DNA of 44,910 nucleotides from Akkermansia muciniphila (GCA_945863205.1 CAMAZK010000009.1:1-44910), one strand, 5' to 3'. Counted from the first letter of the stretch, positions 34,591 to 43,717 are shown. Notes: a model not told the origin generated them from the sequence alone. Numbers and translations: made by a program.

Positions 34591-35976
34591 ATGATCGTTA
34601 CGGAAGCCGAACTCGACCCCAAGTACCAAGCCCTTTGGAAAAAAGCGCTGATCTCCGCCGAGCGGAAAAACTGGGAGTACGTCATTGATCAGGTGCTGCC
34701 CATCGTGAAAGGCAATTTCGGCTTCCTGGACGGCCGTAAGCTGCTGCGCACGGCGGAGAGCGAAGTCACCGGCGGCAGCGGCGGCAAGAAATTCAGCTTC
34801 GGACTGGGCGGACTCAAACCCATCTCCAAAAAGGACCCGGAAGATGTCGTCGCCGAGCTGGAAGAGAACGTTTTCCGCAAGGATCCCTTCAATCTCAACG
34901 CGAACGAGCAGCTCTATGACATCGCGATGAAGATGCATTTCTGGGAGCTGGCGGCCTTCGCACTGGAAACGATCCGCGCCGGGCATCCGCAGAACACCAA
35001 GCACATGCACAAGCTGGCGCAGCATTACATGGCCTACGAGCAGCCTGACAAGGCCTCCGACGTGTACGCGGCCATCCGCAAGGTCGATCCGAAGGACATG
35101 GACGCCCAAAAGGGTGAGAAAGACGCGGCCGCACGCAGCTCCATCAAGAATCAAGGCTGGGGAGCCGCGGAAACCGGCGGCGGATTCCAGAGCGCCATGA
35201 AGGACGCCAGCGAGGCTGCCAAGCTGGAAATGCTCGACCGCCAGGGCATGACCCGGGACCAGATGGAGCAATTCCTGGGGGAGACGATCGAGCAGTACAA
35301 TGCCGACCAGACGAACATCCTCTACGTGAAGCGCATGGCCGACCTCTACGAGCGTCTGGAGCAGATCGACAGCGCCCTGATGTTCTACGATTACGCCCTG
35401 ACTCTGAACCCCGGGGACGTGGCCCTGCAGCGGAAGGTGGAAATCATCCGCGACAAGGTGCAGGACAAGCAGATCGAAGACTTCGAGCGCGACATCGAGT
35501 CCAACCCGGACGCGCCCGACATCGAAGAAAAGCGGGCGCAGGTAGCGGACATCCGCCGCCAGCGAGCCGAGGTGGTTATCAACGAGGCCAAAGGCCGCGT
35601 GGACCGCAACCCCACCGACAAAACGCTCCGCTACGAACTGGGGCAGGCCTACTTTAACGCCGGCCTCTACACCGAGGCCATCCCGGAACTCCAGCAGGCA
35701 AAGTCCAACCCGAACATGCGCATCAAGGCCATCCTGATGCTGGGCCGCTGCTTCGAGCGCAAGAACATGAACGACCTCGCGAAGACGTCGCTCTCGGAGG
35801 CCGCCAACGAGCTCGTCGTCATGGACGCGATCAAAAAAGAGGTCCTCTACGAACTGGCCAACGTGCTGGAAAAAATGGGCGACCGCGCGGGCAGCCTCGA
35901 TCAGCTGAAGGAAATCTACAACGCGGACTACGGCTATCGTGACGTGGCGAAGCGGGTGGAATCCTCCTACAACTGA
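34591..35976 (+). CDS. TPR-repeat protein
   Basis: A 461-residue soluble protein with several tetratricopeptide-like helical pairs: PFNLNANEQLYDIAMKMHFWELAAFALE, MHKLAQHYMAYEQPDKASDVYAAI, KRMADLYERLEQIDSALMFYDYAL, LRYELGQAYFNAGLYTEAIPELQQA and LYELANVLEKMGDRAGSLDQLKEI (each quoted only in part). A low-complexity Gly/Lys region (TGGSGGKKFSFGLGG) lies near residue 60. There is no signal peptide. TPR proteins act as protein-interaction scaffolds; the partner is not indicated. Followed after 86 bp by a TerC-like gene. Confidence 0.8.
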   Translation: MIVTEAELDPKYQALWKKALISAERKNWEYVIDQVLPIVKGNFGFLDGRKLLRTAESEVTGGSGGKKFSFGLGGLKPISKKDPEDVVAELEENVFRKDPFNLNANEQLYDIAMKMHFWELAAFALETIRAGHPQNTKHMHKLAQHYMAYEQPDKASDVYAAIRKVDPKDMDAQKGEKDAAARSSIKNQGWGAAETGGGFQSAMKDASEAAKLEMLDRQGMTRDQMEQFLGETIEQYNADQTNILYVKRMADLYERLEQIDSALMFYDYALTLNPGDVALQRKVEIIRDKVQDKQIEDFERDIESNPDAPDIEEKRAQVADIRRQRAEVVINEAKGRVDRNPTDKTLRYELGQAYFNAGLYTEAIPELQQAKSNPNMRIKAILMLGRCFERKNMNDLAKTSLSEAANELVVMDAIKKEVLYELANVLEKMGDRAGSLDQLKEIYNADYGYRDVAKRVESSYN

Positions 35977-36062
35977 CCTGTCGGCGCAGGACGGGAAGAA
36001 TTGTTTTCCCATCCTGATTTGCCGCTGGAAACTTGGCGGCGGGCCGCCAAGATGCGCGCCCG

Positions 36063-36950
36063 ATGCTCCACGAACTCCTCGCCGCCGCAGACACCTGGCA
36101 AACCGTCAAGGACGGCATTCCCGTGGTGATGGCTCTCATCCTGATCGAGGGCCTGCTGTCCGTGGACAATGCGCTGGCCATCGCCGCGATGGCCTCTCAT
36201 CTCGAAGAGAAGCAGCGCAAGACGGCGATGAACATCGGCTACGCGGGAGCCTACGGATTCCGCATCCTGGCGCTGTTCACCGCGGGGTTCATCATGGACA
36301 ACCACTGGCTGATGCTGGGCGGCTCGCTCTATCTCGTGTGGCTGATGTGCGCACATTTCGCTGAGCAGAGGGATGCCGCCCCGGAGGAGGGGCAGGTGGT
36401 GAATGTCAGTCACCGCAGCTTCGCCAGCACCATCGCGATGATCGCCTTCCTCGACCTGAGCCTGAGCTTTGACAACGTCGTGGCCGCCGTCGCCTTCGCG
36501 CGTGATAGCAAGGTGCTCGTTTACGTCGGCGTGACGCTGGGAATCATCACCCTGCGCATGGTGGCGGGCTACTGCATCAAGCTGCTGGAGCGCCAGCCCT
36601 GGCTGGAGCACACAGCCTTCCTGCTGGTGGGCTTCGTGGGCATGCTGCTGGGTTTCGAGCTGTGGTGGGACCACAGCGTGAAGCAGGTCGTGGACCTGGG
36701 CGGTTTCAAGCTGATCAGCGAGGCGGGCGGCCATTATCACATGGCCAAGGCGGTCAAATTTGCCGGCATCATCGGCATCATGCTCACCCATGTGGCCTAT
36801 GAGAAAAATGCAGTTGTGAAGTCCGTGCTGATGCCGCTGCTCCGCGTGCTCCTGCTGCCGGCCGAGCTCATCGCAGGCATCGTCGGCGGAGTGTTTCTGG
36901 CCGTCTCCTGGCCGTTCCGCGCGGCATGGAAGGCGCTGCGGGCGAAATAA
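36063..36950 (+). CDS. TerC-family integral membrane protein
   Basis: Start taken at the ATG at 36063 rather than the TTG at 36033; this gives 295 residues. The TerC core is visible: LIEGLLSVDNALAIAAMASHLEE in the first membrane part and FLDLSLSFDNVVAAVAFA in the second, each with the conserved (V/F)DN of the family. Other hydrophobic segments bring the total to about seven. TerC proteins are linked to metal (Mn, Te) handling and to membrane protein insertion; the specific role is open. The C-terminus is Ala/Leu-rich and ends in a basic KALRAK. Confidence 0.9.
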   Translation: MLHELLAAADTWQTVKDGIPVVMALILIEGLLSVDNALAIAAMASHLEEKQRKTAMNIGYAGAYGFRILALFTAGFIMDNHWLMLGGSLYLVWLMCAHFAEQRDAAPEEGQVVNVSHRSFASTIAMIAFLDLSLSFDNVVAAVAFARDSKVLVYVGVTLGIITLRMVAGYCIKLLERQPWLEHTAFLLVGFVGMLLGFELWWDHSVKQVVDLGGFKLISEAGGHYHMAKAVKFAGIIGIMLTHVAYEKNAVVKSVLMPLLRVLLLPAELIAGIVGGVFLAVSWPFRAAWKALRAK

Positions 36951-37046
36951 GCGTTGCGCCGCCCTGCGCCGCCATTGGTTTCTTCAATGCATGCTCGCGA
37001 ACGGTCGATTGGCCGTTGGTTGGGGCACGACGCATGATCCGCCCGC

Positions 37047-37709
37047 ATGAAAACACGCACCGCATCCCGGATTCCCGTCTGGCTCAAGCTGGCCTACACC
37101 GCCTTCATGGCGGTTTTGATTCCCGTTTACTGGCATCACTACGGTCCCACGAACTTCCTCTACTTCTGTGACATCGCCCTGCTGCTGACACTGGCAGGCA
37201 TCTGGCTGGAAAAGCCGCTGCTCCTATCCCTGCCCGCCGTGGGCATCCTGATGCCCCAGGCCCTGTGGTGCGTGGATTTCCTGGTTCAGTGCTGCGGTTT
37301 CAAGCTGACCGGCATGACGGCCTACATGTTTGACGAGACGAAGCCGCTCTTTCTGCGCGGTCTTTCGCTCTTCCACGGCTGGCTGCCCTTCCTGCTCGTC
37401 TTTCTCGTCTTTCGTGTGGGCTACGACCAGCGTGCGCCCAAAGGCTGGGCGGCGATGGCCATCGGCCTCTGCCTCTCGGCGTATTTCTTTTTCCCCAAAG
37501 CCGGTGAGGTGCTGGCGGACCCGGACCTGCCGCGGAACATCAATTACGTCTTCGGCATGGATGATGCGCAGCCGCAGACCTGGATGAGCCCCGGGCTTTA
37601 TCTGGTGACATGGATCGCACTTCTGGTCATCATCGTGTTCGTGCCGACTCATTTCGTGCTGAAAAAAGTCTGCCCCACTCCGGAACAAGCCGCCGCCAAA
37701 CGCGCATGA
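37047..37709 (+). CDS. Integral membrane protein of unknown function
   Basis: A 220-residue protein with about six hydrophobic segments (WLKLAYTAFMAVLIPVYW, FLYFCDIALLLTLAGIW, LLLSLPAVGILMPQALW, GWLPFLLVFLVFRVG, MAIGLCLSAYFFFP, LYLVTWIALLVIIVFVP). No transport or catalytic motif is recognised. Its stop overlaps the start of the LplT-like gene in an ATGA junction, which suggests translational coupling and a shared role, perhaps in membrane lipid handling; that role is inference. Confidence 0.75.
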   Translation: MKTRTASRIPVWLKLAYTAFMAVLIPVYWHHYGPTNFLYFCDIALLLTLAGIWLEKPLLLSLPAVGILMPQALWCVDFLVQCCGFKLTGMTAYMFDETKPLFLRGLSLFHGWLPFLLVFLVFRVGYDQRAPKGWAAMAIGLCLSAYFFFPKAGEVLADPDLPRNINYVFGMDDAQPQTWMSPGLYLVTWIALLVIIVFVPTHFVLKKVCPTPEQAAAKRA

Positions 37710-38980
37710 ACTCCCCATCCCACCCCTCCGATTGGAAACGCGGTTTCTGGAGCCTCATGGGCACGCAGTTTCAGGGCGCGTTCTCTGACAATCTGCTCAA
37801 GCAGCTCGTCATCTTCATCGTGATGGCCCAGCAGTGGCCGAAGGAGAAGCTCGACCGCCTCGTCTCCGACGCCGGCATGTACTTCGCCGTGCCGTTCCTG
37901 CTTTTTTCCATGTTCGGCGGCTGGATGGCCGACCGCTTCAGCAAAGGGCGTGTGATGGTGTGGGTGAAGGTGCTGGAGATCGTCATCATGACCTTCGCGC
38001 TCGTGGCGCTGGCAGTGCAGGACCTCAATCTCCAGCTCGTGAGCATCTGCCTCATGGGTGCGCAGAGCGCCTTCTTCGCCGCGTCGAAGTACGGCTCCCT
38101 GCCGGAACTCGTCCCGGACGACAGGCTCTCCTGGGCCAACGGCATCATCGAGATGTTGACCTTCCTGGCCGCGATTTTTGGCACACTGGCCGCCGGCTTG
38201 ATGGCGAACGCTTTCCCCGGCAGCTCGCCCTGGCCGGGCATCATCCTGGTCACGCTGTCCATCCTCGGCTGGTGGATGAGCACCGGCATCACCCGCATCC
38301 CAGCGGCCAGTCCTGACAAGCCGCTGCGGCTGAACTTCCTTGGCGAGCTGTGGCGTGAATTCCGCTGGATGAAGAAGGACCGCGACCTGTGGCGGGCGAA
38401 TCTCGGCAACACCGGCTTCTTCTTCGTCGCCGTGCTGGTGCAGATGAACCTGCTGCTCTACGCCCAGCAGATTCTGAAGGTCGATCCGCTGGAAAACAGC
38501 GTGCTGCAGGTCGCGCTCGCCATCGGCATGGCCGTCGGTAGCGTGCTCGCGGGCAAACTGAGCGGAGACCACATCGAGTATGGACTGGTTCCCGTCGGAG
38601 CCTTCCTGATGGCGGTCATGGGGCTGGTTATGGGCATGGAGGGCGTCGGAAAATCGGTCTTCACCATCTGTCTGAGCCTGCTTGGGATCGGCGGTGGCTT
38701 CTTCATCGTGCCGATCACCGCGGTGCTGCAGCACCAGCCGCCTGCGGATCGCAAAGGCGCGGTGCAGGGGGCCGCCTCCTGGCTCTCATGGGTCGGCATC
38801 AGCCTGGCGGCCGTGCTGCAGGGCGAACTCAGCCTGCGCCTGCACTGGACGCCCGGGCAGATCTTCTGGTTCTGCGCCGCCTGTGCCGCCGGGATCGGCG
38901 TCTATGTGACTTTGACCCGTCCCGGAGCGCTGCCCGCATTGATCCGGCGCTGGACGCATGGGCGTATCAATGCCGAATGA
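37706..38980 (+). CDS. LplT-like MFS transporter (lysophospholipid type)
   Basis: The ATG at 37706 gives 424 residues. The N-terminus (FWSLMGTQFQGAFSDNLLKQLVIFI) matches the LplT/MFS group, with FSMFGGWMADRFSKGRV as the loop 2-3 motif of the superfamily and ASKYGSLPELVPDDRLSWANGIIEM as an LplT-type segment. About twelve membrane segments. LplT flips lysophospholipids inward for reacylation by Aas; no acyltransferase domain is fused here and no aas gene is adjacent. Coupled to the upstream membrane protein gene by a 4-bp overlap. Confidence 0.85.
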   Translation: MNSPSHPSDWKRGFWSLMGTQFQGAFSDNLLKQLVIFIVMAQQWPKEKLDRLVSDAGMYFAVPFLLFSMFGGWMADRFSKGRVMVWVKVLEIVIMTFALVALAVQDLNLQLVSICLMGAQSAFFAASKYGSLPELVPDDRLSWANGIIEMLTFLAAIFGTLAAGLMANAFPGSSPWPGIILVTLSILGWWMSTGITRIPAASPDKPLRLNFLGELWREFRWMKKDRDLWRANLGNTGFFFVAVLVQMNLLLYAQQILKVDPLENSVLQVALAIGMAVGSVLAGKLSGDHIEYGLVPVGAFLMAVMGLVMGMEGVGKSVFTICLSLLGIGGGFFIVPITAVLQHQPPADRKGAVQGAASWLSWVGISLAAVLQGELSLRLHWTPGQIFWFCAACAAGIGVYVTLTRPGALPALIRRWTHGRINAE

Positions 38981-39026
38981 CGCCGCCTCGAAGGATTCGT
39001 CATTCTGAATTCATCATTCGTCATTC

Positions 39027-40268
39027 ATGCCTCACATCCTCCTCCTCCCCTTCGGCAGTGCCGGCGATGTCTTTCCCTTCATCTGGCTGGGGCGGCAGCT
39101 CATGGCGCGTGGACACCGCGTGACGATGATCACGGCCTGCTTGTTTGAGGAGCATGCACGAAAAGCGGGGCTGAATTTCATCCCGCTCGGCGAGAAAGAT
39201 GAATTCGAGTCCATGATCCGCGATCCGCGCATCTGGAAGCTCGGCCACGGCACGAAGGTCGTGTTCGATTTCGCCGCAAAGTCCGTGGAGCCGTATCTCG
39301 CGGCCATCGAGAGCTGCGGGAAGGTCGATCTGATGCTCGCGCCTGTGACCGCTTTTGCCGGGCGGCTTGCCCGTGAAAAGCATGGCGTTCCGTTGATCAC
39401 CGTGCACCTGCAGCCGGCCGTTTTCCTCAGCGCACACGAGACGCCGCTGCTGCATCCCGCCATGCGCCTGCTGCGTGCGGTGCCGGTGTGGTTCAAACGC
39501 CTCCTGTTCTCGCTGCCGAACCCGGTGGATCTCTTCGCACTGCCGAAAGTCCGCCGCATCTGCGAAGCAAACGACGTCAAACCGCCACGCAGCCTGTGGC
39601 GTGAGTGGTGGGACTCGCCGGATGGTGTGCTGGCGCTGTTTCCCGAGTGGTTCGCGAAACCGCAGCCCGACTGGCCGACGAACCTGCTGCAATGGACCTT
39701 TCCACTCGAAGATCTCGCGACCGAGCAGGCGCTCACGCCGGAGTTGCAGGCGTTTTTGGCGAGCGGCGAGCGTCCGGTCGTCTTCACCCCCGGCAGCGCG
39801 AACGTTCAGGCGTCCCGCTTCTTCGCCGTCGCTGCTGAAGCCGTGCACCGCATCGGCTGCCGGGCGGTGTTTGTCACCCGCGATCCGGGGCAGGTACCGC
39901 AAGACCTGCCCGCCAGCATTTTGACCGTCGAATACGCGCCCTTCAGCACGCTGCTGAAGCATGCATCGGCCTTTGTTCACCACGGCGGCATCGGCACGCT
40001 GTCCCAGGGCTTCGCCGCCGGGGTCCCGCAGCTCGTTATGTTCATGGCCCACGATCAGCCGGACAATGCGGATCGTCTGGAGCGGCTCGGCGCCGGCATC
40101 GGCCTGAGCGTGCGGCAGTTCAAGCCGGAGCGGGTCGCGAACACCCTCCGGCAGCTGCTGCAAGGTGCAAATTCACGTGCCTCGGCGGCAAAATGCCGTG
40201 CTCGGATTTTAGAAGCTCCTGAGATCGACGTTTTGATGCGATGGATCGAGAGCCGCAGCAAGAATTGA
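39027..40268 (+). CDS. GT1-family glycosyltransferase (MGT/sterol-glucosyltransferase-like)
   Basis: A 413-residue GT-B enzyme. The N-terminal LLLPFGSAGDVFPFIWLGRQL is the acceptor-side start of GT1 enzymes. The donor-binding signature near the C-terminus reads FVHHGGIGTLSQGFAAGVPQL with a following HDQPDNADRL (the DQ pair that contacts the sugar). VFTPGSANVQ lies between the domains. These enzymes move a sugar from UDP-sugar to small hydrophobic acceptors such as sterols, antibiotics or carotenoids; the acceptor is unknown. The stop overlaps the start of the downstream permease gene by 28 bp. A short direct-repeat tract precedes the start. Confidence 0.9.
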   Translation: MPHILLLPFGSAGDVFPFIWLGRQLMARGHRVTMITACLFEEHARKAGLNFIPLGEKDEFESMIRDPRIWKLGHGTKVVFDFAAKSVEPYLAAIESCGKVDLMLAPVTAFAGRLAREKHGVPLITVHLQPAVFLSAHETPLLHPAMRLLRAVPVWFKRLLFSLPNPVDLFALPKVRRICEANDVKPPRSLWREWWDSPDGVLALFPEWFAKPQPDWPTNLLQWTFPLEDLATEQALTPELQAFLASGERPVVFTPGSANVQASRFFAVAAEAVHRIGCRAVFVTRDPGQVPQDLPASILTVEYAPFSTLLKHASAFVHHGGIGTLSQGFAAGVPQLVMFMAHDQPDNADRLERLGAGIGLSVRQFKPERVANTLRQLLQGANSRASAAKCRARILEAPEIDVLMRWIESRSKN

Positions 40269-41623
40269 ACCCGCACGCGCAGCCCGAACGCCGCTTCGGC
40301 ATGCTGCAAGCCACGGCATTGAACATGTCGAACATGCTCGGCGCGGGGCCGTTCATCACGATTCCGGCGCTGATGATGACGATGGGCGGGCCGCAGTCGA
40401 TGCTGGGCTGGGGCGTGGCCCTCATCGTGGCGCTGGCGGACGGACTCGTGTGGAGCGAGCTCGGCGCGGCGCTGCAGAAGTCCGGCGGATCGTATGTCTA
40501 TCTGCGGGAAGGCTACGGCCGTGAGAAATGGGGCCGTTTCATGGGCTTCCTCTTCATCTGGCAGTTCATCCTCAGCGGCCCGCTGGAGCTGGCGACGGCC
40601 TACGTGGGCGTGGCGCAGTATCTGCAGCCGCTGTGGCCGCAGAGCAGCGACTTCACGCGGCTGTGCGCGGGTGCGGGTGTGGGCCTGTTGGTGATCTTCC
40701 TGCTTTATCGGCGCATCGAATCCATCGGTCGCATCACAGTGGCGCTTTGGGCGGGCGCACTGCTGGCGATGGGCGTCGTGATCGTCACCGGCGTGATGCA
40801 CTTCGACGCGAAGCTGGCCTTCGACTTCCCCGATGACGCGTGGCAGTTCGACACGACGAAGTGGATCGCCCTGGGCGCAGCGGCGCGGATCGGCATGTAC
40901 GACTACCTCGGCTACTACGACATCTGCTTCATCGGCGACGAGGTGAAGAAGCCGGGGCGCGTCATTCCGCGTGCGGTGATGCTCAGCCTGGTGCTGGTGG
41001 CGCTGATCTACTTTGCGGTGAATCTCTCGATCATCGGCGTCGTGCCTTGGCGTGAGTTCGCGACGGAGGAAGGGGTGGGCAAACCGGTGGTGACGATGAT
41101 GATGACGAAGATCTACGGAGGCGACTTTGCGCAGCTCTTCACCGTGCTGGTGCTGTGGACGATGGTGGCCTGCTGTTTCGCCATGCTGCTGGGCTATTCG
41201 CGCATTCCGTATGCGGCGGCGCGTGACGGCAGCTTCTTCAAGGTCTTCGGTCGCCTGCATCCGCGTCTCGGCTTTCCGCACGTGTCCTTGGTCGTCGTCG
41301 GGCTCATCGCCGCTGCGGCCACCTTTGTGAAGCTGGGCACGCTGATCGACGCGCTGCTCACCACACGCATCGTGGTGCAGTTCGCCGGGCAGATCGGCGC
41401 CCTGGTGATGCTGCGGCGTCTGAAGCCGGAGATGGAGCGGCCCTTCCGCATGTGGCTCTATCCGCTGCCCGCGCTGCTGGCCCTGCTCGGCTGGATTTAT
41501 CTGCTGGTGACGACGGATCGCGTGTTGCTGGGCTACGGGGCGCTCGCCCTCCTGGCTGGAAGCGGCGTCTTCGTGCTCTGGAGCCGGAAGACGCGCACGT
41601 GGCCCTTCGCGGAGGCGAAGTGA
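40241..41623 (+). CDS. APC-family amino-acid permease
   Basis: A 460-residue transporter with about twelve hydrophobic segments. The N-terminal ALNMSNMLGAGPFITIPALM carries the GAGPF helix break (substrate-binding backbone) of the APC superfamily, and SGGSYVYLREGYGR and FIGDEVKKPGRVIPRAVM are typical APC loop motifs. AYAAARDGSFFKVFGRLHP-type segment (here PYAAARDGSFFKVFGRLH) marks the later half. Amino-acid specificity cannot be read. The start overlaps the end of the glycosyltransferase gene by 28 bp. Confidence 0.9.
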   Translation: MDREPQQELNPHAQPERRFGMLQATALNMSNMLGAGPFITIPALMMTMGGPQSMLGWGVALIVALADGLVWSELGAALQKSGGSYVYLREGYGREKWGRFMGFLFIWQFILSGPLELATAYVGVAQYLQPLWPQSSDFTRLCAGAGVGLLVIFLLYRRIESIGRITVALWAGALLAMGVVIVTGVMHFDAKLAFDFPDDAWQFDTTKWIALGAAARIGMYDYLGYYDICFIGDEVKKPGRVIPRAVMLSLVLVALIYFAVNLSIIGVVPWREFATEEGVGKPVVTMMMTKIYGGDFAQLFTVLVLWTMVACCFAMLLGYSRIPYAAARDGSFFKVFGRLHPRLGFPHVSLVVVGLIAAAATFVKLGTLIDALLTTRIVVQFAGQIGALVMLRRLKPEMERPFRMWLYPLPALLALLGWIYLLVTTDRVLLGYGALALLAGSGVFVLWSRKTRTWPFAEAK

Positions 41624-41663
41624 CCGCTTGATTTCCCGCGGCGTCTCCGATCTAATCGCTGCC

Positions 41664-42251
41664 ATGACGCGTCTTCTCGCCCTCCTGCTGCTTTGTACCG
41701 CCTTTCTTCATGCCGAGGAGATTGATTCTGCGGACGACACCATCGTGCTCGGCAAACGCGTGGGCTTGATCAAGCCCGGGATGGCCGCTGCGGACATCGA
41801 GAAGGCTTACGGAAAGGGAAATCTCAAGAATATGGACCTGCCCGGCCCGGAGGGCTCCACCTTTCCCGGGGCCAAGCTGTTCGAAGGCACCGACCGCGAA
41901 CTGGAGATCGTCTGGGACCCGGATCAGGAGGACAAGAAGATCGTCTTTGATGTGCGCATCCTGGGCACGGCATGGAAGTTTGAAAACGGACTCAAGGCCG
42001 GCATGACGATCGAGGAGGTCGAGAAGATCAACGGTAAGCCCTTCAAGGTGGCCGGCTTCAGCTGGGACTACGGCGGCTACGCCAACTTCGGAGGCGGCAA
42101 GCTGGCCGGCAAGGTGAGCCTTCGATTCAATCCGAGCACCGATGACATCCCCGACTACTTGCAGGGCGACAAGGAGATCTCCTCCACGGACAAAAAACTC
42201 CGCGCGGTGAAGCCCGTGGTCGAGGAGATGATCACCGTCTTCATGAAGTGA
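41664..42251 (+). CDS. Exported protein with two BamE/SmpA-like repeats
   Basis: The ATG at 41664 gives a signal peptide (MTRLLALLLLCTAFLHAEE) and 195 residues; the track's 12 extra residues are unlikely. Two similar segments occur in the mature part: LIKPGMAAADIEKAYGKGN and GLKAGMTIEEVEKINGKPF. Both share the GMxxx(D/E)(I/V)EKxxGK pattern of SmpA/BamE-like domains. The function is unknown. It is 40 bp after the permease gene and overlaps the convergent DUF2071 gene by 11 bp. Confidence 0.75.
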   Translation: MTRLLALLLLCTAFLHAEEIDSADDTIVLGKRVGLIKPGMAAADIEKAYGKGNLKNMDLPGPEGSTFPGAKLFEGTDRELEIVWDPDQEDKKIVFDVRILGTAWKFENGLKAGMTIEEVEKINGKPFKVAGFSWDYGGYANFGGGKLAGKVSLRFNPSTDDIPDYLQGDKEISSTDKKLRAVKPVVEEMITVFMK

Positions 42252-42975
42252 GCGGATAGATGCGGACATCCACGCCGGCGGAGCCGATGACATGATCCGG
42301 CGGCCGCTGCGGATCGGCGAAACCCGCCTGGAGCAAAGGTTCCAAGTTCCAGGCTTCAAGTTTCACGTTTGCCAACGGGTACGGCGTGTGGTGCACCTGG
42401 CCACAGCGGATGCCGCGTGGCGTTTGTGAGAAGAGCAGGTAGCGCTCGGCGAGGAAGAATTCGAGTGAGCCGGGTTCAGCGGGATGGGTTTCGCGCGCGA
42501 GTTGATAGCGGAAGCGTGATCCGGTCGCTTCGCCCCGTCGGTGGCAGGTGTAGTCGATCCAGCCGTCCGAAATCGAAGCCTGCATCCGCGCATGCTGATA
42601 CGGCAGATGGAAAAAGGTGCGCGCGGTCCAGACGGCGAGCGCTTGATCGCAGTCGAGCGAGTAGAACCACACGCCTGCGCGGCCCTGCTCATCGTGAACA
42701 TAGGTGCGGACATTGAGTTCAAGAAAGTTGCTGACGCCCGGCACAGAGGGGCAGAAGCGCGGGCGGACGCCGCGCATGAAGAACGGCACGATCGCCAGCC
42801 ACGCGTCACCTTGAAACGTGTCCACGAACAGGCCCGGCGGCAGAGTGCGCTGAATCTCCTCCGCGTCCCAGCGCCAGTGCAGGAAAGCCAGCCTCTCCCA
42901 CCGCTGCAGCATCACATGAGCGCACGAAGGACGCTCGCGAACGGCGAGTCGGGACTCTGGCGTGGGAGACGGCAT
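42241..42975 (-). CDS. DUF2071/YqjF-like protein
   Basis: The ATG at 42975 (MPSPTPESRLAVRERP) gives 244 residues. The order of conserved pieces, LAFLHWRWDAEEIQRTLPPGL, DAWLAIVPFFMRGVRPR, FLELNVRTYVHDEQGRAGVWFYSLDCD and FLAERYLLFSQT, matches the DUF2071 (YqjF) family, whose biochemical role is not established. No signal peptide. Near the C-terminus the segment VKLEAWNLEPLLQ is encoded by a low-complexity repeat tract. Overlaps the convergent gene by 11 bp. Confidence 0.88.
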   Translation of the reverse strand: MPSPTPESRLAVRERPSCAHVMLQRWERLAFLHWRWDAEEIQRTLPPGLFVDTFQGDAWLAIVPFFMRGVRPRFCPSVPGVSNFLELNVRTYVHDEQGRAGVWFYSLDCDQALAVWTARTFFHLPYQHARMQASISDGWIDYTCHRRGEATGSRFRYQLARETHPAEPGSLEFFLAERYLLFSQTPRGIRCGQVHHTPYPLANVKLEAWNLEPLLQAGFADPQRPPDHVIGSAGVDVRIYPLTS

Positions 42976-43032
42976 GCATGAAGGATACGCCTGAAATGAC
43001 GGCCTTGCGCCTTTCACATTCGTTCTTCAGTC

Positions 43033-43575
43033 ATGCGCACTCGATCATCGGCCCTTGCCGTCCTGCTTTTCTCCGTCCTCGTCAGTTCCTGCACCTCCAT
43101 GAAACCCGCCCCGCTGAAAACCGTGCCTCACGTCGATTTGAACCGGTATGCGGGCGACTGGTATGTCTTCTCTCACATTCCCTACTCGCTGGAGAAGGGG
43201 AAGGTTGGGACGCTGGACCGCTACGCCCTGCGGCCTGACGGCAAGATGGACAACATCTTCCTCTTCCGCCGCGGCAGCCTCGATGCTCCGCTGGAGCAGT
43301 GGAAAGGGGTGGCCTGGGTTCACAACAAGAGCACCAACGCCGAATGGCGCGTCCAGTTCGTCTGGCCGCTGCGGGTGCCGTATCTCATCATCGACCTCGA
43401 TCCGGACTACCAGTGGAGCGTGATTGGCTATCCGAACCGCAAGCTCGCCTGGGTGCTCAGCCGCAAGCCGGTGCTCGATGAAAAAACCTATCGCGGCATC
43501 CTGGAGCGGATGGCAAAGCAGGGCTATGACACGCGCCTGCTGGCGAAGGTGCCTCAGCGGACCGCTGACAGGTGA
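43033..43575 (+). CDS. Lipocalin-family outer-membrane lipoprotein (Blc-like)
   Basis: A 180-residue protein with a signal peptide and lipobox VSSC (MRTRSSALAVLLFSVLVSSC), so it is probably lipid-anchored. The lipocalin signature is YAGDWYVFSHIPYSLEKG, with the GxW motif, and the beta-barrel continues through LDRYALRPDGKMDN, WRVQFVWPLRVPYLIID and SVIGYPNRKLAWVLSRKP. Bacterial lipocalins of the Blc type bind lysophospholipids or fatty acids at the outer membrane. Length agrees with Blc. Diverges from the DUF2071 gene (57 bp). Confidence 0.9.
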   Translation: MRTRSSALAVLLFSVLVSSCTSMKPAPLKTVPHVDLNRYAGDWYVFSHIPYSLEKGKVGTLDRYALRPDGKMDNIFLFRRGSLDAPLEQWKGVAWVHNKSTNAEWRVQFVWPLRVPYLIIDLDPDYQWSVIGYPNRKLAWVLSRKPVLDEKTYRGILERMAKQGYDTRLLAKVPQRTADR

Positions 43576-43717
43576 TGACCACATGCCGGAAAAAGTTTTG
43601 TTCTTGGTGGCTTGGGGTCACAGTTGCTCGTCACGGCCTGACAAGCTGGAGGTTCTTGACAAACTCTACCGAACGCCGAAGCGGAAACGCTTGAAGTGAG
43701 CATCGCCGTTGATGTTT

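Noticed and set aside
43583-43699. Short ORF starting MPEKVLFLV after the lipocalin gene
   Set aside because: Only 38 residues, no motif, no ribosome site of note; could be chance.
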